From NCBI RefSeq assembly GCF_001746295.1, contig NZ_MJAH01000011.1, forward strand, positions 121,187 through 185,186: 64,000 nt of DNA, in the 5' to 3' direction. The notes below the pieces were generated by a model. The model did no database searches. It saw only the letters and a program-made list of their open reading frames with translations, and was not told the origin of the DNA. This document shows positions 27,001-34,492 of this stretch, piece after piece. Made by a program: the position numbers and the translations under genes. Numbering within the stretch: position 1 is the first letter of the stretch; each line of letters starts with the position of its first letter. Source of the stretch: Streptomyces sp. LUP47B (GTDB taxonomy: Bacteria > Actinomycetota > Actinomycetes > Streptomycetales > Streptomycetaceae).

Positions 27001-27204
27001 GCCCAGGAGGAGCTGGCGGAGCTGGGCCGCCGGGAGCACGGGGCACGGGACGAGAAGCTGGACGACTACGTGGGGGCGTACGGACTGCTGCTGGAGCGGG
27101 GCGTGAATCTGGACGCCGGATGGCAGGCCTGGCGCCTCGGGATGGTGCCGAACCGGCACGCACGGGAGGTCATGGGGGTGGCGGTGGCCCCGGCGCGGGG
27201 CTGA
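24001..27204 (+). CDS. Large membrane-associated STAND NTPase with TPR repeats
   Basis: This 1067-aa protein starts at ATG 24001, with GGAGG upstream. The N-terminus (1-75) is helical. Two hydrophobic helices at about 80-130 (PLLVAAVAALAAAVADLAL, AGVTVGVVAAATTVVKVAG) suggest a membrane hairpin. An NB-ARC/STAND-type NTPase module has Walker A GPPGSGRTAL at about 245 and Walker B VTIVLDDASD at about 332, then GLPLALRIAGSSLG and a winged-helix region (HVRGSRYRVHDVVRAFAQ). About ten TPR-like helical pairs occupy about 620-985. STAND proteins are signalling switches in regulation or antiphage defence. The unusual part is the predicted membrane hairpin before the NTPase. The target is unknown. Confidence 0.85.
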   Translation: MRDSHRAEAERLLGRAVEEEVRRSGGRVDGAVLLARARGSLDAMAQTAADEYEAYTHALDEAQAGQLTFGQRYAKEASGTPLLVAAVAALAAAVADLALGTDTGTALGAGVTVGVVAAATTVVKVAGSHLPAAHHRAGAIGQPGGPEQLRLQWLTALEVRGIRPFLDQQRVLSASTGPKKAGPRLRGTDKSAAARGRSVLEQSFGQLPEPISEFADRRTEMGRIRQWVQASRATTETRPTVVVLHGPPGSGRTALAVRAAHDLRDYFRGACVVDLRGDNPEESPLSTRDALLHLLNRLGAPREQLLFRERSSPDQQVKRLSELYHQHLTGLPVTIVLDDASDPEQVRTLVPERSDSLVLVTAREPLGLPSDLAAHVHELPVDSLDAAGAEELLEAAAQSTSGPYDAQSADLIRELCGGLPLALRIAGSSLGPRSPRQLATDLGAYGPVGPVERALWLRYTDQSEQARRLLRRLALAGRSSLGAAAAAALLATDETEATRHLVALARAGLIDHVRGSRYRVHDVVRAFAQARLLDEEEPAERTAAQERLIVNYADLADSVLRLVDGNMSTRSDRFSPHGFTSLDEALRWLDDESSFITAALRHAEGVNQGAVLNLLGALCDYCLLRGDLYRLGEISELAQAVDQGLLVRSVQWRTGIAARQLGELDKARTTLTSVVDLYMEAHHDAGAARALCSLGITLHHQGQLTEAAAKLEEALALQSPPELATDRAWTMHALAAVERDRGRVAQAQDLLTRSLVLHRAGESVHGEAWAHFQLGQLALRMGDVPRAESELRTALDLYGRTRDARGEAWALTQLARARLVAGDPSAAVDGLRQAASRHRDNEDARGEAWTVYYLGQALEETGNLDLAVRELERSRTMFSRMRDVYGLACARHHSARATRDQRAAQTGSLRNSGFARQLLVDARADFQRIGVAHGEGWTCLELAVVDAGNGRTPQALALCDEAVALFASYGDERGEDWARFLRCTLLPYAAPGGVEIGAAVAQEELAELGRREHGARDEKLDDYVGAYGLLLERGVNLDAGWQAWRLGMVPNRHAREVMGVAVAPARG

Positions 27205-27250
27205 GGTGGGCGGGCCTTCGGCTGGCGGCCGTCGGCCGGGCACGGCCGTT

Positions 27251-27282
27251 GACGGGAGGGGCCTCTGGTGTCCCCTCCCGTC
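27251..27282. terminator. Bidirectional terminator hairpin
   Basis: An 11-bp perfect stem GACGGGAGGGG / CCCCTCCCGTC with a 10-nt loop lies between the convergent NTPase and mca operons. Confidence 0.85.
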
Positions 27283-27295
27283 GCCGCCGCGTGGT

Positions 27296-27547
27296 TCAGC
27301 CCTTGGCCGGCGAGGTCTTGCCGGACGGACTGTCGGCGGTCTCCTCGCCGGAGGCCGCCCTGTCCGGGGACTCCTTGAAGTCGACCTTGTTCATGTGCTT
27401 GCTCATGGACTTCATCAGGGCCCACACCGCCAGGGCCATCGCCGCGAAGACGATGAAGCCGAGGACTCCGGGGGTGACCTTGTCCTCGTCGACCTCCTTG
27501 GCGAGGGTCGCGAGGTGCGTCATTGCCAGGCTTGCGCTTGCGCTCAT
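27296..27547 (-). CDS. Small single-pass membrane protein coupled to mca
   Basis: This 83-aa protein starts at ATG 27547, one base after the mca stop (TGA-C-ATG), so translation is coupled. One membrane helix lies at about 33-52 (GVLGFIVFAAMALAVWALMK), with a basic stretch after it and a Ser/Asp/Lys-rich tail. No domain or known function. Its tight linkage suggests cotranscription with mycothiol S-conjugate amidase, but a functional tie is only inference. Confidence 0.78.
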   Translation of the reverse strand: MSASASLAMTHLATLAKEVDEDKVTPGVLGFIVFAAMALAVWALMKSMSKHMNKVDFKESPDRAASGEETADSPSGKTSPAKG

Positions 27548-27548
27548 G

Positions 27549-28430
27549 TCAGGCATTGTCGCGGATGCCCGCAAAGAGGTCGTCCTCGGGGAGGGAGGTA
27601 TCGACGAGGGACTTCGCGAGCTCGTACTCCTCCGTCGGCCAGACCTCCTTCTGGAGGTCCAGCGGGACCTTGAACCAGCCGCCGTCGGGGTCGATCTGTG
27701 TGGCGTGCGCGATCAGGGCCTTGTCGCGGATCTCGTAGAACTCCGCGCACGGAATGTGCGTGGTCAGGGTGCGGTTGCGCATCGGCGACTCGTCCCAGCG
27801 CTTGAGCCAGTCCCCGTACGGCGACTCCATGCCGCGCTCGATCAGCGCGTGGTGCAGCGCCTCCGTGCGGGGGCGGTTGAAGCCCTGGTTGTAGTAGAGC
27901 TTGAGCGGCTGGTAGGCCGGGCCGAACTCGGACTCGGGGAACTTCTCGGTGTCCGACGCGCCCTCGAACGCCACCATCGAGATCTTGTGGGTCATGATGT
28001 GGTCGGGGTGCGGGTAGCCGCCGTTCTCGTCGTAGGTGGTGATCACCTGGGGACGGAAGGTGCGGATCTGCTTCACCAGCTCGCCGGCCGCCTTGTCGAC
28101 GTCCTCCAGGGCGAAGCAGCCCTCGGGCAGCGGCGGCAGCGGGTCGCCCTCGGGCAGGCCGGAGTCGACGAAGCCGAGCCACTCCTGCCGTACGCCGAGG
28201 ATCTCTCGGGCCTCGTCCATCTCCTTTTTGCGTACCTCGTGGATGTGCTCCTCGATGTACTTGTCGCCCTGAAGCTTCGGGTTGAGGATGGAGCCGCGCT
28301 CCCCGCCCGTGCAGGTCACGACCAGCACGTCCACCCCCTCGGACACGTACTTCGCCATGGTGGCCGCGCCCTTGCTCGACTCGTCGTCGGGGTGGGCGTG
28401 CACGGCCATCAGTCGCAGCTGGTCAGTCAA
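27549..28430 (-). CDS. mca: Mycothiol S-conjugate amidase
   Basis: This 293-aa LmbE/PIG-L-type zinc hydrolase has the metal motif VHAHPDDESSKGAAT (His, Asp, Asp), TCTGGERG, and the second metal-binding part YDENGGYPHPDHIMTH. Mca cleaves mycothiol S-conjugates of electrophiles or drugs to GlcN-Ins plus an AcCys conjugate for export, part of actinobacterial detoxification. The length and the DHIMTHKIS region fit Mca better than the biosynthetic deacetylase MshB. The start is TTG 28430, with GAGG 10 nt upstream. It is divergent from the DUF4307 gene and close to greA, the usual streptomycete arrangement. Confidence 0.95.
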   Translation of the reverse strand: MTDQLRLMAVHAHPDDESSKGAATMAKYVSEGVDVLVVTCTGGERGSILNPKLQGDKYIEEHIHEVRKKEMDEAREILGVRQEWLGFVDSGLPEGDPLPPLPEGCFALEDVDKAAGELVKQIRTFRPQVITTYDENGGYPHPDHIMTHKISMVAFEGASDTEKFPESEFGPAYQPLKLYYNQGFNRPRTEALHHALIERGMESPYGDWLKRWDESPMRNRTLTTHIPCAEFYEIRDKALIAHATQIDPDGGWFKVPLDLQKEVWPTEEYELAKSLVDTSLPEDDLFAGIRDNA

Positions 28431-28545
28431 GACTCAATCCTCAGTAAGTCGGCGCCCCGGTGTCTTCGGGGGCGAACGGCGGCTTCTATAGTGACCGAAT
28501 CGGGGGGCGATTAATTCCACGGCCTTGGTTTACCAGGAGACGATC

Positions 28546-28944
28546 ATGAGCACGGCGAGCACCCGGCTGCCCGAGGGACGCTACGGCCGCTCCTCGGACG
28601 AGCGTGCCGACCACAAGCTCCGGATCGCCGGTGCCGTCCTCGGCGCCCTCCTGCTCGCGCTGATCGGCTACTTCGCCTACCACTACGTCGTGCAGAACAA
28701 GATCAGCGCCGAGGTGATCACGTTCGACTCGCAGAAGTCCGCGGTGCAGGTGCATCTGGAGGTCCGTAAGGACTCCGGCACCTCCGGCTACTGCACGATC
28801 CGCTCCCAGGCGGCGGACGGCTCCGAGGTGGGCCGGGCCGACTTCCGCTTCGGCGGTGACGCCACCCGCATCGACAAGGTCGTCACGCTCCGTACGACGG
28901 CCCCGGGCACCACGGCCGAGCTGCTGGGCTGTCACGCCGACTGA
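28546..28944 (+). CDS. DUF4307-type single-pass membrane protein
   Basis: This 132-aa protein starts at ATG 28546 (CAGGAGACGATC in front). The N-terminus is cytoplasmic, with one helix at about 29-50 (IAGAVLGALLLALIGYFAYHYV), then a small extracytoplasmic beta-rich domain with two cysteines (SGYCTIRSQ, LLGCHAD) that may form a disulfide. Position between mca and greA is conserved in the genus. Function is unknown. TATAGT at 28487-28492 is a plausible -10. Confidence 0.85.
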   Translation: MSTASTRLPEGRYGRSSDERADHKLRIAGAVLGALLLALIGYFAYHYVVQNKISAEVITFDSQKSAVQVHLEVRKDSGTSGYCTIRSQAADGSEVGRADFRFGGDATRIDKVVTLRTTAPGTTAELLGCHAD

Positions 28945-29111
28945 CGTCACTCTCGATGCGTGACGCTGACCTGCGCGGACGTATTTCTGATGGCTTATGT
29001 CCTCCCCCTTCGGCCGCTGAATTGTTAGGCTCGTGGTTTCGCCCATCCGTGAAGGCACATTCTTCTGGGTAGGGCGATGCTTTGTATTCCCAGTACCTAC
29101 GAGGAGCACCT

Positions 29112-29612
29112 GTGACCCAGACCAGCGAAGACGTCACCTGGCTGACCCAGGAGGCGTACACCAAGCTCAAGGAAGAGCTGGCGTACCTGTCTGGTCCCGC
29201 GCGCGAGGAAGTCACCGCGAAGATCGCGGCCGCGCGCGAGGAGGGCGACCTGCGCGAGAACGGCGGGTACCACGCAGCCAAGGAAGAGCAGGGCAAGCAG
29301 GAGCTCCGCATCCGCCAGCTGACCCAGCTCCTGGAGAAGGCCAAGGTCGGCGAGGCTCCGGTGTCCGCGGACGGGACGGTGGCGCCCGGCATGGTCGTGA
29401 CGATCGCCTTCGACGGTGACGAGGACGACACCATGACCTTCCTGCTCGCCTCGCGCGAGTACGCGAGCGCGGACGTCGAGACGTACTCGCCGCAGTCCCC
29501 GCTGGGCTCCGGCGTGATCGGCCACAAGGTCGGGGAGGAAGCGGAGTACGAACTGCCGAACGGCAAGAAGGCCTCCGTGACCATCCTCACGGCAGAGCCC
29601 TACAACGGCTGA
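29112..29612 (+). CDS. greA: Transcription elongation factor GreA
   Basis: This 166-aa protein has an N-terminal coiled coil (WLTQEAYTKLKEELAYL, AREEGDLRENGGYHAAKEEQ, with the acidic tip residues D and E needed to stimulate transcript cleavage). A C-terminal FKBP-like domain follows (SPLGSGVIGHKVGEEAEYEL). GreA rescues backtracked RNA polymerase. The start is GTG 29112 after GAGGAGCACCT. It reads towards a strong hairpin shared with the convergent ABC operon. Confidence 0.96.
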   Translation: MTQTSEDVTWLTQEAYTKLKEELAYLSGPAREEVTAKIAAAREEGDLRENGGYHAAKEEQGKQELRIRQLTQLLEKAKVGEAPVSADGTVAPGMVVTIAFDGDEDDTMTFLLASREYASADVETYSPQSPLGSGVIGHKVGEEAEYELPNGKKASVTILTAEPYNG

Positions 29613-29638
29613 CCCCGGCCGACCGTTGTCCTTGGCGG

Positions 29639-29667
29639 GCCCCCGGCGCCCTCGCGGCGCCGGGGGC
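29639..29667. terminator. Bidirectional terminator between greA and the ABC permease gene
   Basis: A 12-bp perfect stem GCCCCCGGCGCC / GGCGCCGGGGGC with a 5-nt loop lies 5 bp from the 3' end of the convergent permease gene. Confidence 0.9.
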
Positions 29668-29671
29668 TCCG

Positions 29672-30478
29672 TCATGCGGTGGCCGAGCGGTACTTGCGGA
29701 CCGCCAGGGTCCTGAAGATGACGATGATCAGGACCGAGTAGATCAGCGAGGCCCAGACCGGGTGCTGCATGGGCCAAGCGTCGGACTGGGACAGACCGGG
29801 GTCGCCGAAGAGCAGACGGCAGGCCTGCACGGTGGCGCTGAACGGGTTCCACTCGGCGATGTGCCGCAGCCACGGGGTCATCTGGGCGGAGTCCACGAAG
29901 GCGCTCGAGATGAACGTCACCGGGAAGAGCCAGATCAGCCCTCCGGACGTGGCCGCCTCCGGGGTCCGCACGGACAGACCGATCAGGGCCCCGATCCAGG
30001 TGAACGCGTACCCCAGCAGGAGGAGCAGACCGAAGCCGCCGAGGATCTTGCCGAGGTTGGTCGAGTCCACGGAGCCGGGACGCCAGCCCACGAGCAGGGC
30101 GACCATGGCCAGGACCAGCAGGGTCAGGGCCGTCTGCACGAGGTCGGCGACGGTACGGCCGGTCAACACCGCACCGCGCGCCATCGGCAGCGAGCGGAAC
30201 CGGTCGATGAGCCCCTTGTGCATGTCGTCGGCGATGCCCGCGCCGGCGCCCGCGGTGGCGAACGTGACGGTCTGCGCGAAGATGCCGGCCATCAGGAAGT
30301 TCTTGTAGACGTCCGGGTCGGTGCTGTCGCCGATCTTCATCGAGCCGCCGAAGACGTATGTGAAGAGGACCACGAACATGATGGGCTGGATCAGCCCGAA
30401 GAGGATCATCTCGGGGATCCGGGTCATGCGGATCAGGTTCCGTCGGGCGATGACCAGGGAATCGTTCATCATGCTCAC
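29672..30478 (-). CDS. ABC-2 type permease (DrrB-like)
   Basis: This 268-aa integral membrane protein has six hydrophobic segments. The ABC-2 family features are RMTRIPEMILFGLIQPIMFV, FLMAGIFAQTVTFATAG and GLIDRFRSLPMARGAVLTGR, then FPVTFISSAFVDSAQMTPWL near the end. The start GTG 30478 overlaps the ATPase stop by 4 bp; ATG 30472 is also possible. With the upstream ATPase it forms a daunorubicin-type exporter, moving drugs or lipids out of the cell. Substrate unknown. Confidence 0.93.
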   Translation of the reverse strand: MSMMNDSLVIARRNLIRMTRIPEMILFGLIQPIMFVVLFTYVFGGSMKIGDSTDPDVYKNFLMAGIFAQTVTFATAGAGAGIADDMHKGLIDRFRSLPMARGAVLTGRTVADLVQTALTLLVLAMVALLVGWRPGSVDSTNLGKILGGFGLLLLLGYAFTWIGALIGLSVRTPEAATSGGLIWLFPVTFISSAFVDSAQMTPWLRHIAEWNPFSATVQACRLLFGDPGLSQSDAWPMQHPVWASLIYSVLIIVIFRTLAVRKYRSATA

Positions 30479-31452
30479 TTGGCGGCCTCCTTGTCGCTCT
30501 CCGCGTCCTTGACCTCAGCCGCATGTCCCGTCAGTGACAGGAAGACGTCGTCGAGGGTGGGGCGGCGCAGACCGATGTCGTCTATCTCGATGCCGCGGGT
30601 GTCGAGTTCACGGATGACCTCGGCGAGCAGCTTGGCGCCGCCCGTGACGGGCACGGTGAGCTTGCGCATGTGGTCCTCGACCGTGGTGTCGCCCTTGCCG
30701 AAGCCGCGCAGGACCTCCGAGGCGGCCTGGATGTGCTCCCGCTCGTGGACGACGACCTCGACGCGCTCACCGCCGGTGCGGGCCTTGAGCTGGTCGGAGG
30801 TGCCCGTGGCGATGACATGGCCCTGGTCGACGACGGCGATGTCATGGGCGAGGTGGTCTGCCTCTTCGAGGTACTGGGTGGTCAGCAGCAGGGTGGTGCC
30901 GGCGGAGACCAGCTGTTTGATGACCTCCCACAGCAGTTGCCGGTTGCGTGGGTCGAGACCGGTCGTCGGTTCGTCCATGAACATCACGGGTGGTGAGACC
31001 ACCAGGGCCGCCGCGAGGTCGAGGCGGCGGCGCATGCCGCCGGAGTAGGTCTTGGTGGGGCGGTCGGCCGCGTCGGCGAGGTCGAACTGCTCCAGCAGCT
31101 CGGTCGCGCGGAGCTTCGCCTGCTTTCCCTTCATCTGGTAGAGCTGGCCGACCATCTGCAGGTTCTCGCGGCCGGTGAGGTATTCGTCGACGGCCGCGAA
31201 CTGGCCGGAGAGGCCGATGGAGCGGCGCACGGCGTCGGGGTGCTTGAGGACGTCGACGCCCGCGACGACCGCCGAGCCGCTGTCCGGCTTCAGGAGGGTC
31301 GTCAGGCAGCGGACGGCCGTCGTCTTGCCCGCGCCGTTCGGTCCGAGGAGGCCCAGGACGGTGCCCTCCGGGACATCGAGGTCGACGCCGTCCAGAGCCT
31401 TTACGTCCCCGAAGGTCTTGACCAGACCTTCGGCATAGATGGCGCCTGGCAT
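30475..31452 (-). CDS. ABC exporter ATP-binding protein (DrrA-like)
   Basis: This 325-aa ATPase has Walker A GLLGPNGAGKTTAVRCL, Q-loop region SIGLSGQFAAVDEYLTG, ABC signature YSGGMRRRLDLAAAL, Walker B VMFMDEPTTGLD and switch His in LLLTTQYLEEAD. The C-terminal extension (DIGLRRPTLDDVFLSLTGHAAE) is the DrrA C-terminal domain. ATG 31452 has GGAGACTCAT in front. It is the first gene of a two-gene operon with the permease. Its promoter carries a perfect palindrome in the spacer, but no regulator gene is adjacent, so control is probably by a distant TetR/PadR-type protein. Confidence 0.95.
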   Translation of the reverse strand: MPGAIYAEGLVKTFGDVKALDGVDLDVPEGTVLGLLGPNGAGKTTAVRCLTTLLKPDSGSAVVAGVDVLKHPDAVRRSIGLSGQFAAVDEYLTGRENLQMVGQLYQMKGKQAKLRATELLEQFDLADAADRPTKTYSGGMRRRLDLAAALVVSPPVMFMDEPTTGLDPRNRQLLWEVIKQLVSAGTTLLLTTQYLEEADHLAHDIAVVDQGHVIATGTSDQLKARTGGERVEVVVHEREHIQAASEVLRGFGKGDTTVEDHMRKLTVPVTGGAKLLAEVIRELDTRGIEIDDIGLRRPTLDDVFLSLTGHAAEVKDAESDKEAAK

Positions 31453-31554
31453 ATGAGTCTCCACGTCGTCGGGATTCTTGGGAAAGCCTAGGTTTGTGCG
31501 GTTTCCACCGCCCGTGCTTTTTCCGCGGGCGGCGTGAACGGGGGCACGAGACAC

Positions 31555-31583
31555 ACCATAACGCGATGTATCGCGTCTCTCAA
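31555..31583 (-). promoter_or_regulatory. Promoter with embedded palindromic operator for the DrrAB-like exporter
   Basis: On the minus strand, -35 TTGAGA (31583-31578), a 17-bp spacer and -10 TATGGT (31560-31555). The spacer contains the perfect inverted repeat ACGCGAT-GT-ATCGCGT (31561-31576 on the + strand). A repressor bound there would occlude RNA polymerase directly. Confidence 0.72.
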
Positions 31584-31632
31584 TGGACTTACTCCAAAGA
31601 GTGACTCCTGTGTCCTGAAGGGGGTCCTGACC

Positions 31633-32862
31633 TCAGTCGATGACCGTGTAGCCCGCCTCGCGGAGGGCTCGGCCGACCTCGGCGCAGTGCTCCGGACCCT
31701 TCGTCTCCAGGTGCAGCTCGACCTCCGCCTCCGCGAGCCCGAGCCGTGGATCGGTCCGGACGTGGCTCACGTCCAGGACATTAGCGTCGACCACTGACAA
31801 CACCCCGAGAAGTGTCGCGAGGGCACCGGGCCGGTCCGTGAGCCGGAGCCGAACGGCCAGGTAGCGGCCCTGCGCGGCCATGCCGTGCCGCAGCACCCGC
31901 TGCAGCAGCACCGGGTCGACGTTGCCGCCGGACAGCACCGCGACGACCGGGCCCTCGAAGGAGCCCGGGTCGCTCAGCAGCGCCGCGACCGGGCTCGCGC
32001 CGGCCGGCTCGACGACCAGCTTGGCCCGCTCCAGGCACAGCAGCAGCGCGGCGGACAGCTCGTCCTCCGTCACCGTGCGGACCTCGTCCACGAGTTCTTC
32101 CACGATCCCGAACGGCACGTCCCCCGGCCGCCCGACCTTCATGCCGTCGGCCATCGTCGCCGGATTCTCGACCGCCACCGGGTGCCCGGCCGCCAGCGAG
32201 GGCGGATATGCGGCCGCGCCCGCCGCCTGCACACCCACGATCCGCACGTCCGGCCGCAGGGCCTTCACGGCGACCGCGACACCGGCCGCGAGTCCGCCGC
32301 CGCCGATTCCGAGGACGACCGTGCGCACCTCGGGGCACTGCTCCAGGATCTCGAGGCCGACCGTGCCCTGCCCCGCGATGACGTCGGGGTGGTCGAAGGG
32401 ATGGATGAACACCGCGCCCGTCTCGGCCGCGTACTCCTGTGCGGCGGCCAGCGTCTCGTCGACCACCTGGCCGTGCAGGCGCACCTCGGCGCCGTAGTGC
32501 CTGGTGGCGCTGATCTTCGGCAGCGGGGCACCCTTCGGCATGAACACCGTGGAGCGCACGCCGAGCAGCGTGGAGGCCAGCGCGACGCCCTGCGCGTGGT
32601 TTCCGGCGCTCGCGGCCACGACACCCGCGGCCCGCTCCTCGGGCAGCAGCCCGGCGATCCGGACGTAGGCGCCGCGGAGTTTGAACGAGCCCGTCCGCTG
32701 GAGGTTCTCGCACTTGAAGTGCACCGGCGCGCCCACCAGCCGGCTCAGGTGGCGGCTGCCCTCCATCGCGGTCGTCCGCGCCACGCCCGACAGCATCTTC
32801 TGCGCGCCGCGCACGTCGTCGAGCGTCACCGGCGGCACGGGGTGGGCCTTGCGGTAGTTCAT
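31633..32862 (-). CDS. ilvA: Threonine dehydratase with C-terminal ACT domain
   Basis: This 409-aa fold-type II PLP enzyme has the PLP lysine in RTGSFKLRGAY, the asparagine loop ASAGNHAQGVA, and the glycine-rich phosphate loop VLGIGGGGLAAGVAV. A C-terminal ACT domain occupies about 330-409 (RLRLTDRPGALATLLGVLSV). It converts threonine to 2-oxobutyrate and ammonia. The short single-ACT form is the catabolic/TdcB-like actinobacterial type, so it may serve isoleucine precursor supply or threonine breakdown. Start ATG 32862 (MNYRKAHPVPPVTL) is preferred; a GTG lies 21 bp upstream. It is divergent from a MarR gene. Confidence 0.93.
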   Translation of the reverse strand: MNYRKAHPVPPVTLDDVRGAQKMLSGVARTTAMEGSRHLSRLVGAPVHFKCENLQRTGSFKLRGAYVRIAGLLPEERAAGVVAASAGNHAQGVALASTLLGVRSTVFMPKGAPLPKISATRHYGAEVRLHGQVVDETLAAAQEYAAETGAVFIHPFDHPDVIAGQGTVGLEILEQCPEVRTVVLGIGGGGLAAGVAVAVKALRPDVRIVGVQAAGAAAYPPSLAAGHPVAVENPATMADGMKVGRPGDVPFGIVEELVDEVRTVTEDELSAALLLCLERAKLVVEPAGASPVAALLSDPGSFEGPVVAVLSGGNVDPVLLQRVLRHGMAAQGRYLAVRLRLTDRPGALATLLGVLSVVDANVLDVSHVRTDPRLGLAEAEVELHLETKGPEHCAEVGRALREAGYTVID

Positions 32863-33007
32863 GACTCGAGTCTCGCAGTTCACACGCGCGTGCTCGCGCT
32901 GTGACCAACGTCCGAGACGGGTTTACTCAGCGCTGGTACGGCCTGCCTCCGGGCCGCGTACTCTGTCCCCCAATTCAGCTGCCCCTTCATGAAGTGAGCC
33001 TCCGGCC

Positions 33008-33529
33008 ATGCCCACAACACCTGGAATGTCGATGGACATGACGACCGTCGGTGACACCGGTCTTCTCGACACCCTGCAGCACGAGGTGGCGGTCTTCGCC
33101 CGTCGTGCGGAACAGACCCGGCTCGGCGGGGTGGGGCAGGTGCGCAACTCCATGGACCGCGCCGCGTACCTGCTGCTCAACCGGCTCGACAAGGAAGGCC
33201 CGATGGGCGTCAAGGCGCTCGCGGCGAGCATGGGGATCGACTCGTCCACGGTCACCCGGCAGGTGGCGCCGCTCGTCGACACCGGCCTGGTCAAGCGCAC
33301 CTCGCACCCCGAGGACGGACGCGCGGTGGTGCTCCAGCTGTCCCCGCGCGGGCAGTCCCGGCTGGAGGAAGTGCGCTCCTCACGTCGTCAGTTGATGGCC
33401 GAGCTGACACACGACTGGGCGCCGGAGGAGCGCGAGGCGTTCTGCACGCTCCTCACACGCTTCAACAGCGCCCTCTCCTCCCGGATGGCGGTCCAGGGCC
33501 TCCCGGGACCGGAGGCGCAGTCCTCTTAG
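33008..33529 (+). CDS. MarR-family regulator
   Basis: This 173-aa winged-helix protein has NSMDRAAYLLLNRLDKEGPM and the recognition region VKALAASMGIDSSTVTRQVAPL. The wing is DTGLVKRTSHPEDGRAVVLQL, and C-terminal dimerisation helices follow. It is divergently oriented to threonine dehydratase, with a 145-bp gap that could hold an operator, but no clear dyad was picked out. Ligand unknown. ATG 33008 is used; internal ATGs at 33026 and 33038 are alternatives. Confidence 0.9.
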   Translation: MPTTPGMSMDMTTVGDTGLLDTLQHEVAVFARRAEQTRLGGVGQVRNSMDRAAYLLLNRLDKEGPMGVKALAASMGIDSSTVTRQVAPLVDTGLVKRTSHPEDGRAVVLQLSPRGQSRLEEVRSSRRQLMAELTHDWAPEEREAFCTLLTRFNSALSSRMAVQGLPGPEAQSS

Positions 33530-33667
33530 GCACGCGCACACGTGTGTACCGCCCCGCCCCTTGACCGGACGGCCGTGCCGGGCCTCATATGAGACCGGGT
33601 CCTCTGAGACCGGGTCCTCGTGGTCGTACGAAGCCGTCGTACGGCCATCCGCAGGCGGGGAGGTGCG

Positions 33668-34171
33668 GTGCCGCAACAGCAGGTGTTCCAGGGGACGCGT
33701 CGGGCCCGGGAGTTCGAGGCGTTCGTCGCAGGCGCGGCCGGACGGCTGCTGCACACCGCGACGCTCCTGACGGCGGAGGCACCGGACGACAACCCGCGCG
33801 CGCGACGCCTGCTCACACTCGCGCTCGCGCACACGTACGCGTGCTGGGACCGGCTGCGCGGTGAAGATCCCTACGACCGCACCCGCCAGCACCTCGCCCT
33901 GCGCTTCGCCCACGGGGCATGGCGCCGCCACGGCGTCCTGCTCGGCGGCCGCACGCACCCCGACAGCCCGCTGTCCCGGCTCGCCCCCCAGGAGCGGCTG
34001 ATCCTGGTACTGCGCCTCTACGAGGGCGTGGCCGAGGAACAGGCGGCCGCCCTGCTCGGCCTGCCGACAGAACGCGTCCGCACCATCTGCGACCGGGCGA
34101 CGGCCACGCTGCTGCACCCACCGCGCGGGCCCGCACCGGCAGTGGTGAAGGCGAAGGTGGCGGCGTCATGA
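33668..34171 (+). CDS. Sigma-factor-like protein (ECF-type, region 4 recognisable)
   Basis: This 167-aa protein starts at GTG 33668, with GGGGAGGTGCG in front. The C-terminal half has a sigma region 4-like helix-turn-helix (LAPQERLILVLRLYEGVAEE, QAAALLGLPTERVRTICDRA). The N-terminal half (AREFEAFVAGAAGRLLHTAT, LLTLALAHTYACWDRL) is a recognisable but weak region 2, without the usual well-conserved DDLVQE motif. It may be a diverged ECF/SigE-like factor of streptomycetes rather than a working sigma. The next gene is a small membrane protein in the position of an anti-sigma factor. Confidence 0.7.
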   Translation: MPQQQVFQGTRRAREFEAFVAGAAGRLLHTATLLTAEAPDDNPRARRLLTLALAHTYACWDRLRGEDPYDRTRQHLALRFAHGAWRRHGVLLGGRTHPDSPLSRLAPQERLILVLRLYEGVAEEQAAALLGLPTERVRTICDRATATLLHPPRGPAPAVVKAKVAAS

Positions 34172-34231
34172 GGAGGCGGGACGGAGTGGCGGCCGTGCCC
34201 GGGGACACGTGCGTCGTCTCGGGAGGTGCGC

Positions 34232-34480
34232 GTGAACCGGACCCAGCGTGAGGCCGCCGTGCGACAGATCATGGAACGGGGAGCGCCGCAGGTGCCCGCG
34301 GATCTGTACGGGGACGTCGTACGGCGTGGATCGCGCATGCTCCGGCGCAGGACAGCGGCGCGCCGGATCATGTGGCTGCTGTTGTTCGCCGCGAGTGTGG
34401 CGTTCGTGGTGTGGGCGCTGACCGCGCGCCCGTGGGTGGAGCCGCCGTCCACGACGACTCCACCGATGGGGGGCTGGTGA
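34232..34480 (+). CDS. Small membrane protein downstream of the sigma-like gene
   Basis: This 82-aa protein starts at GTG 34232, 5 nt after GGGAGG. A basic N-terminal cytoplasmic part of about 45 residues (RTQREAAVRQIMERGAPQVP) is followed by one membrane helix (RIMWLLLFAASVAFVVWALT) and a short Pro/Thr tail. Topology and location resemble a minimal anti-sigma or accessory protein, but no ZAS motif is present. Function is unknown. Confidence 0.72.
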   Translation: MNRTQREAAVRQIMERGAPQVPADLYGDVVRRGSRMLRRRTAARRIMWLLLFAASVAFVVWALTARPWVEPPSTTTPPMGGW

Positions 34481-34492
34481 GCCCGGCCCGGC

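Noticed and set aside
24118..27243. Open frame of about 1040 codons opposite the STAND NTPase
   Set aside because: Antisense to a gene with clear Walker motifs and TPRs. Composition is typical of the opposite frame in high-GC DNA.
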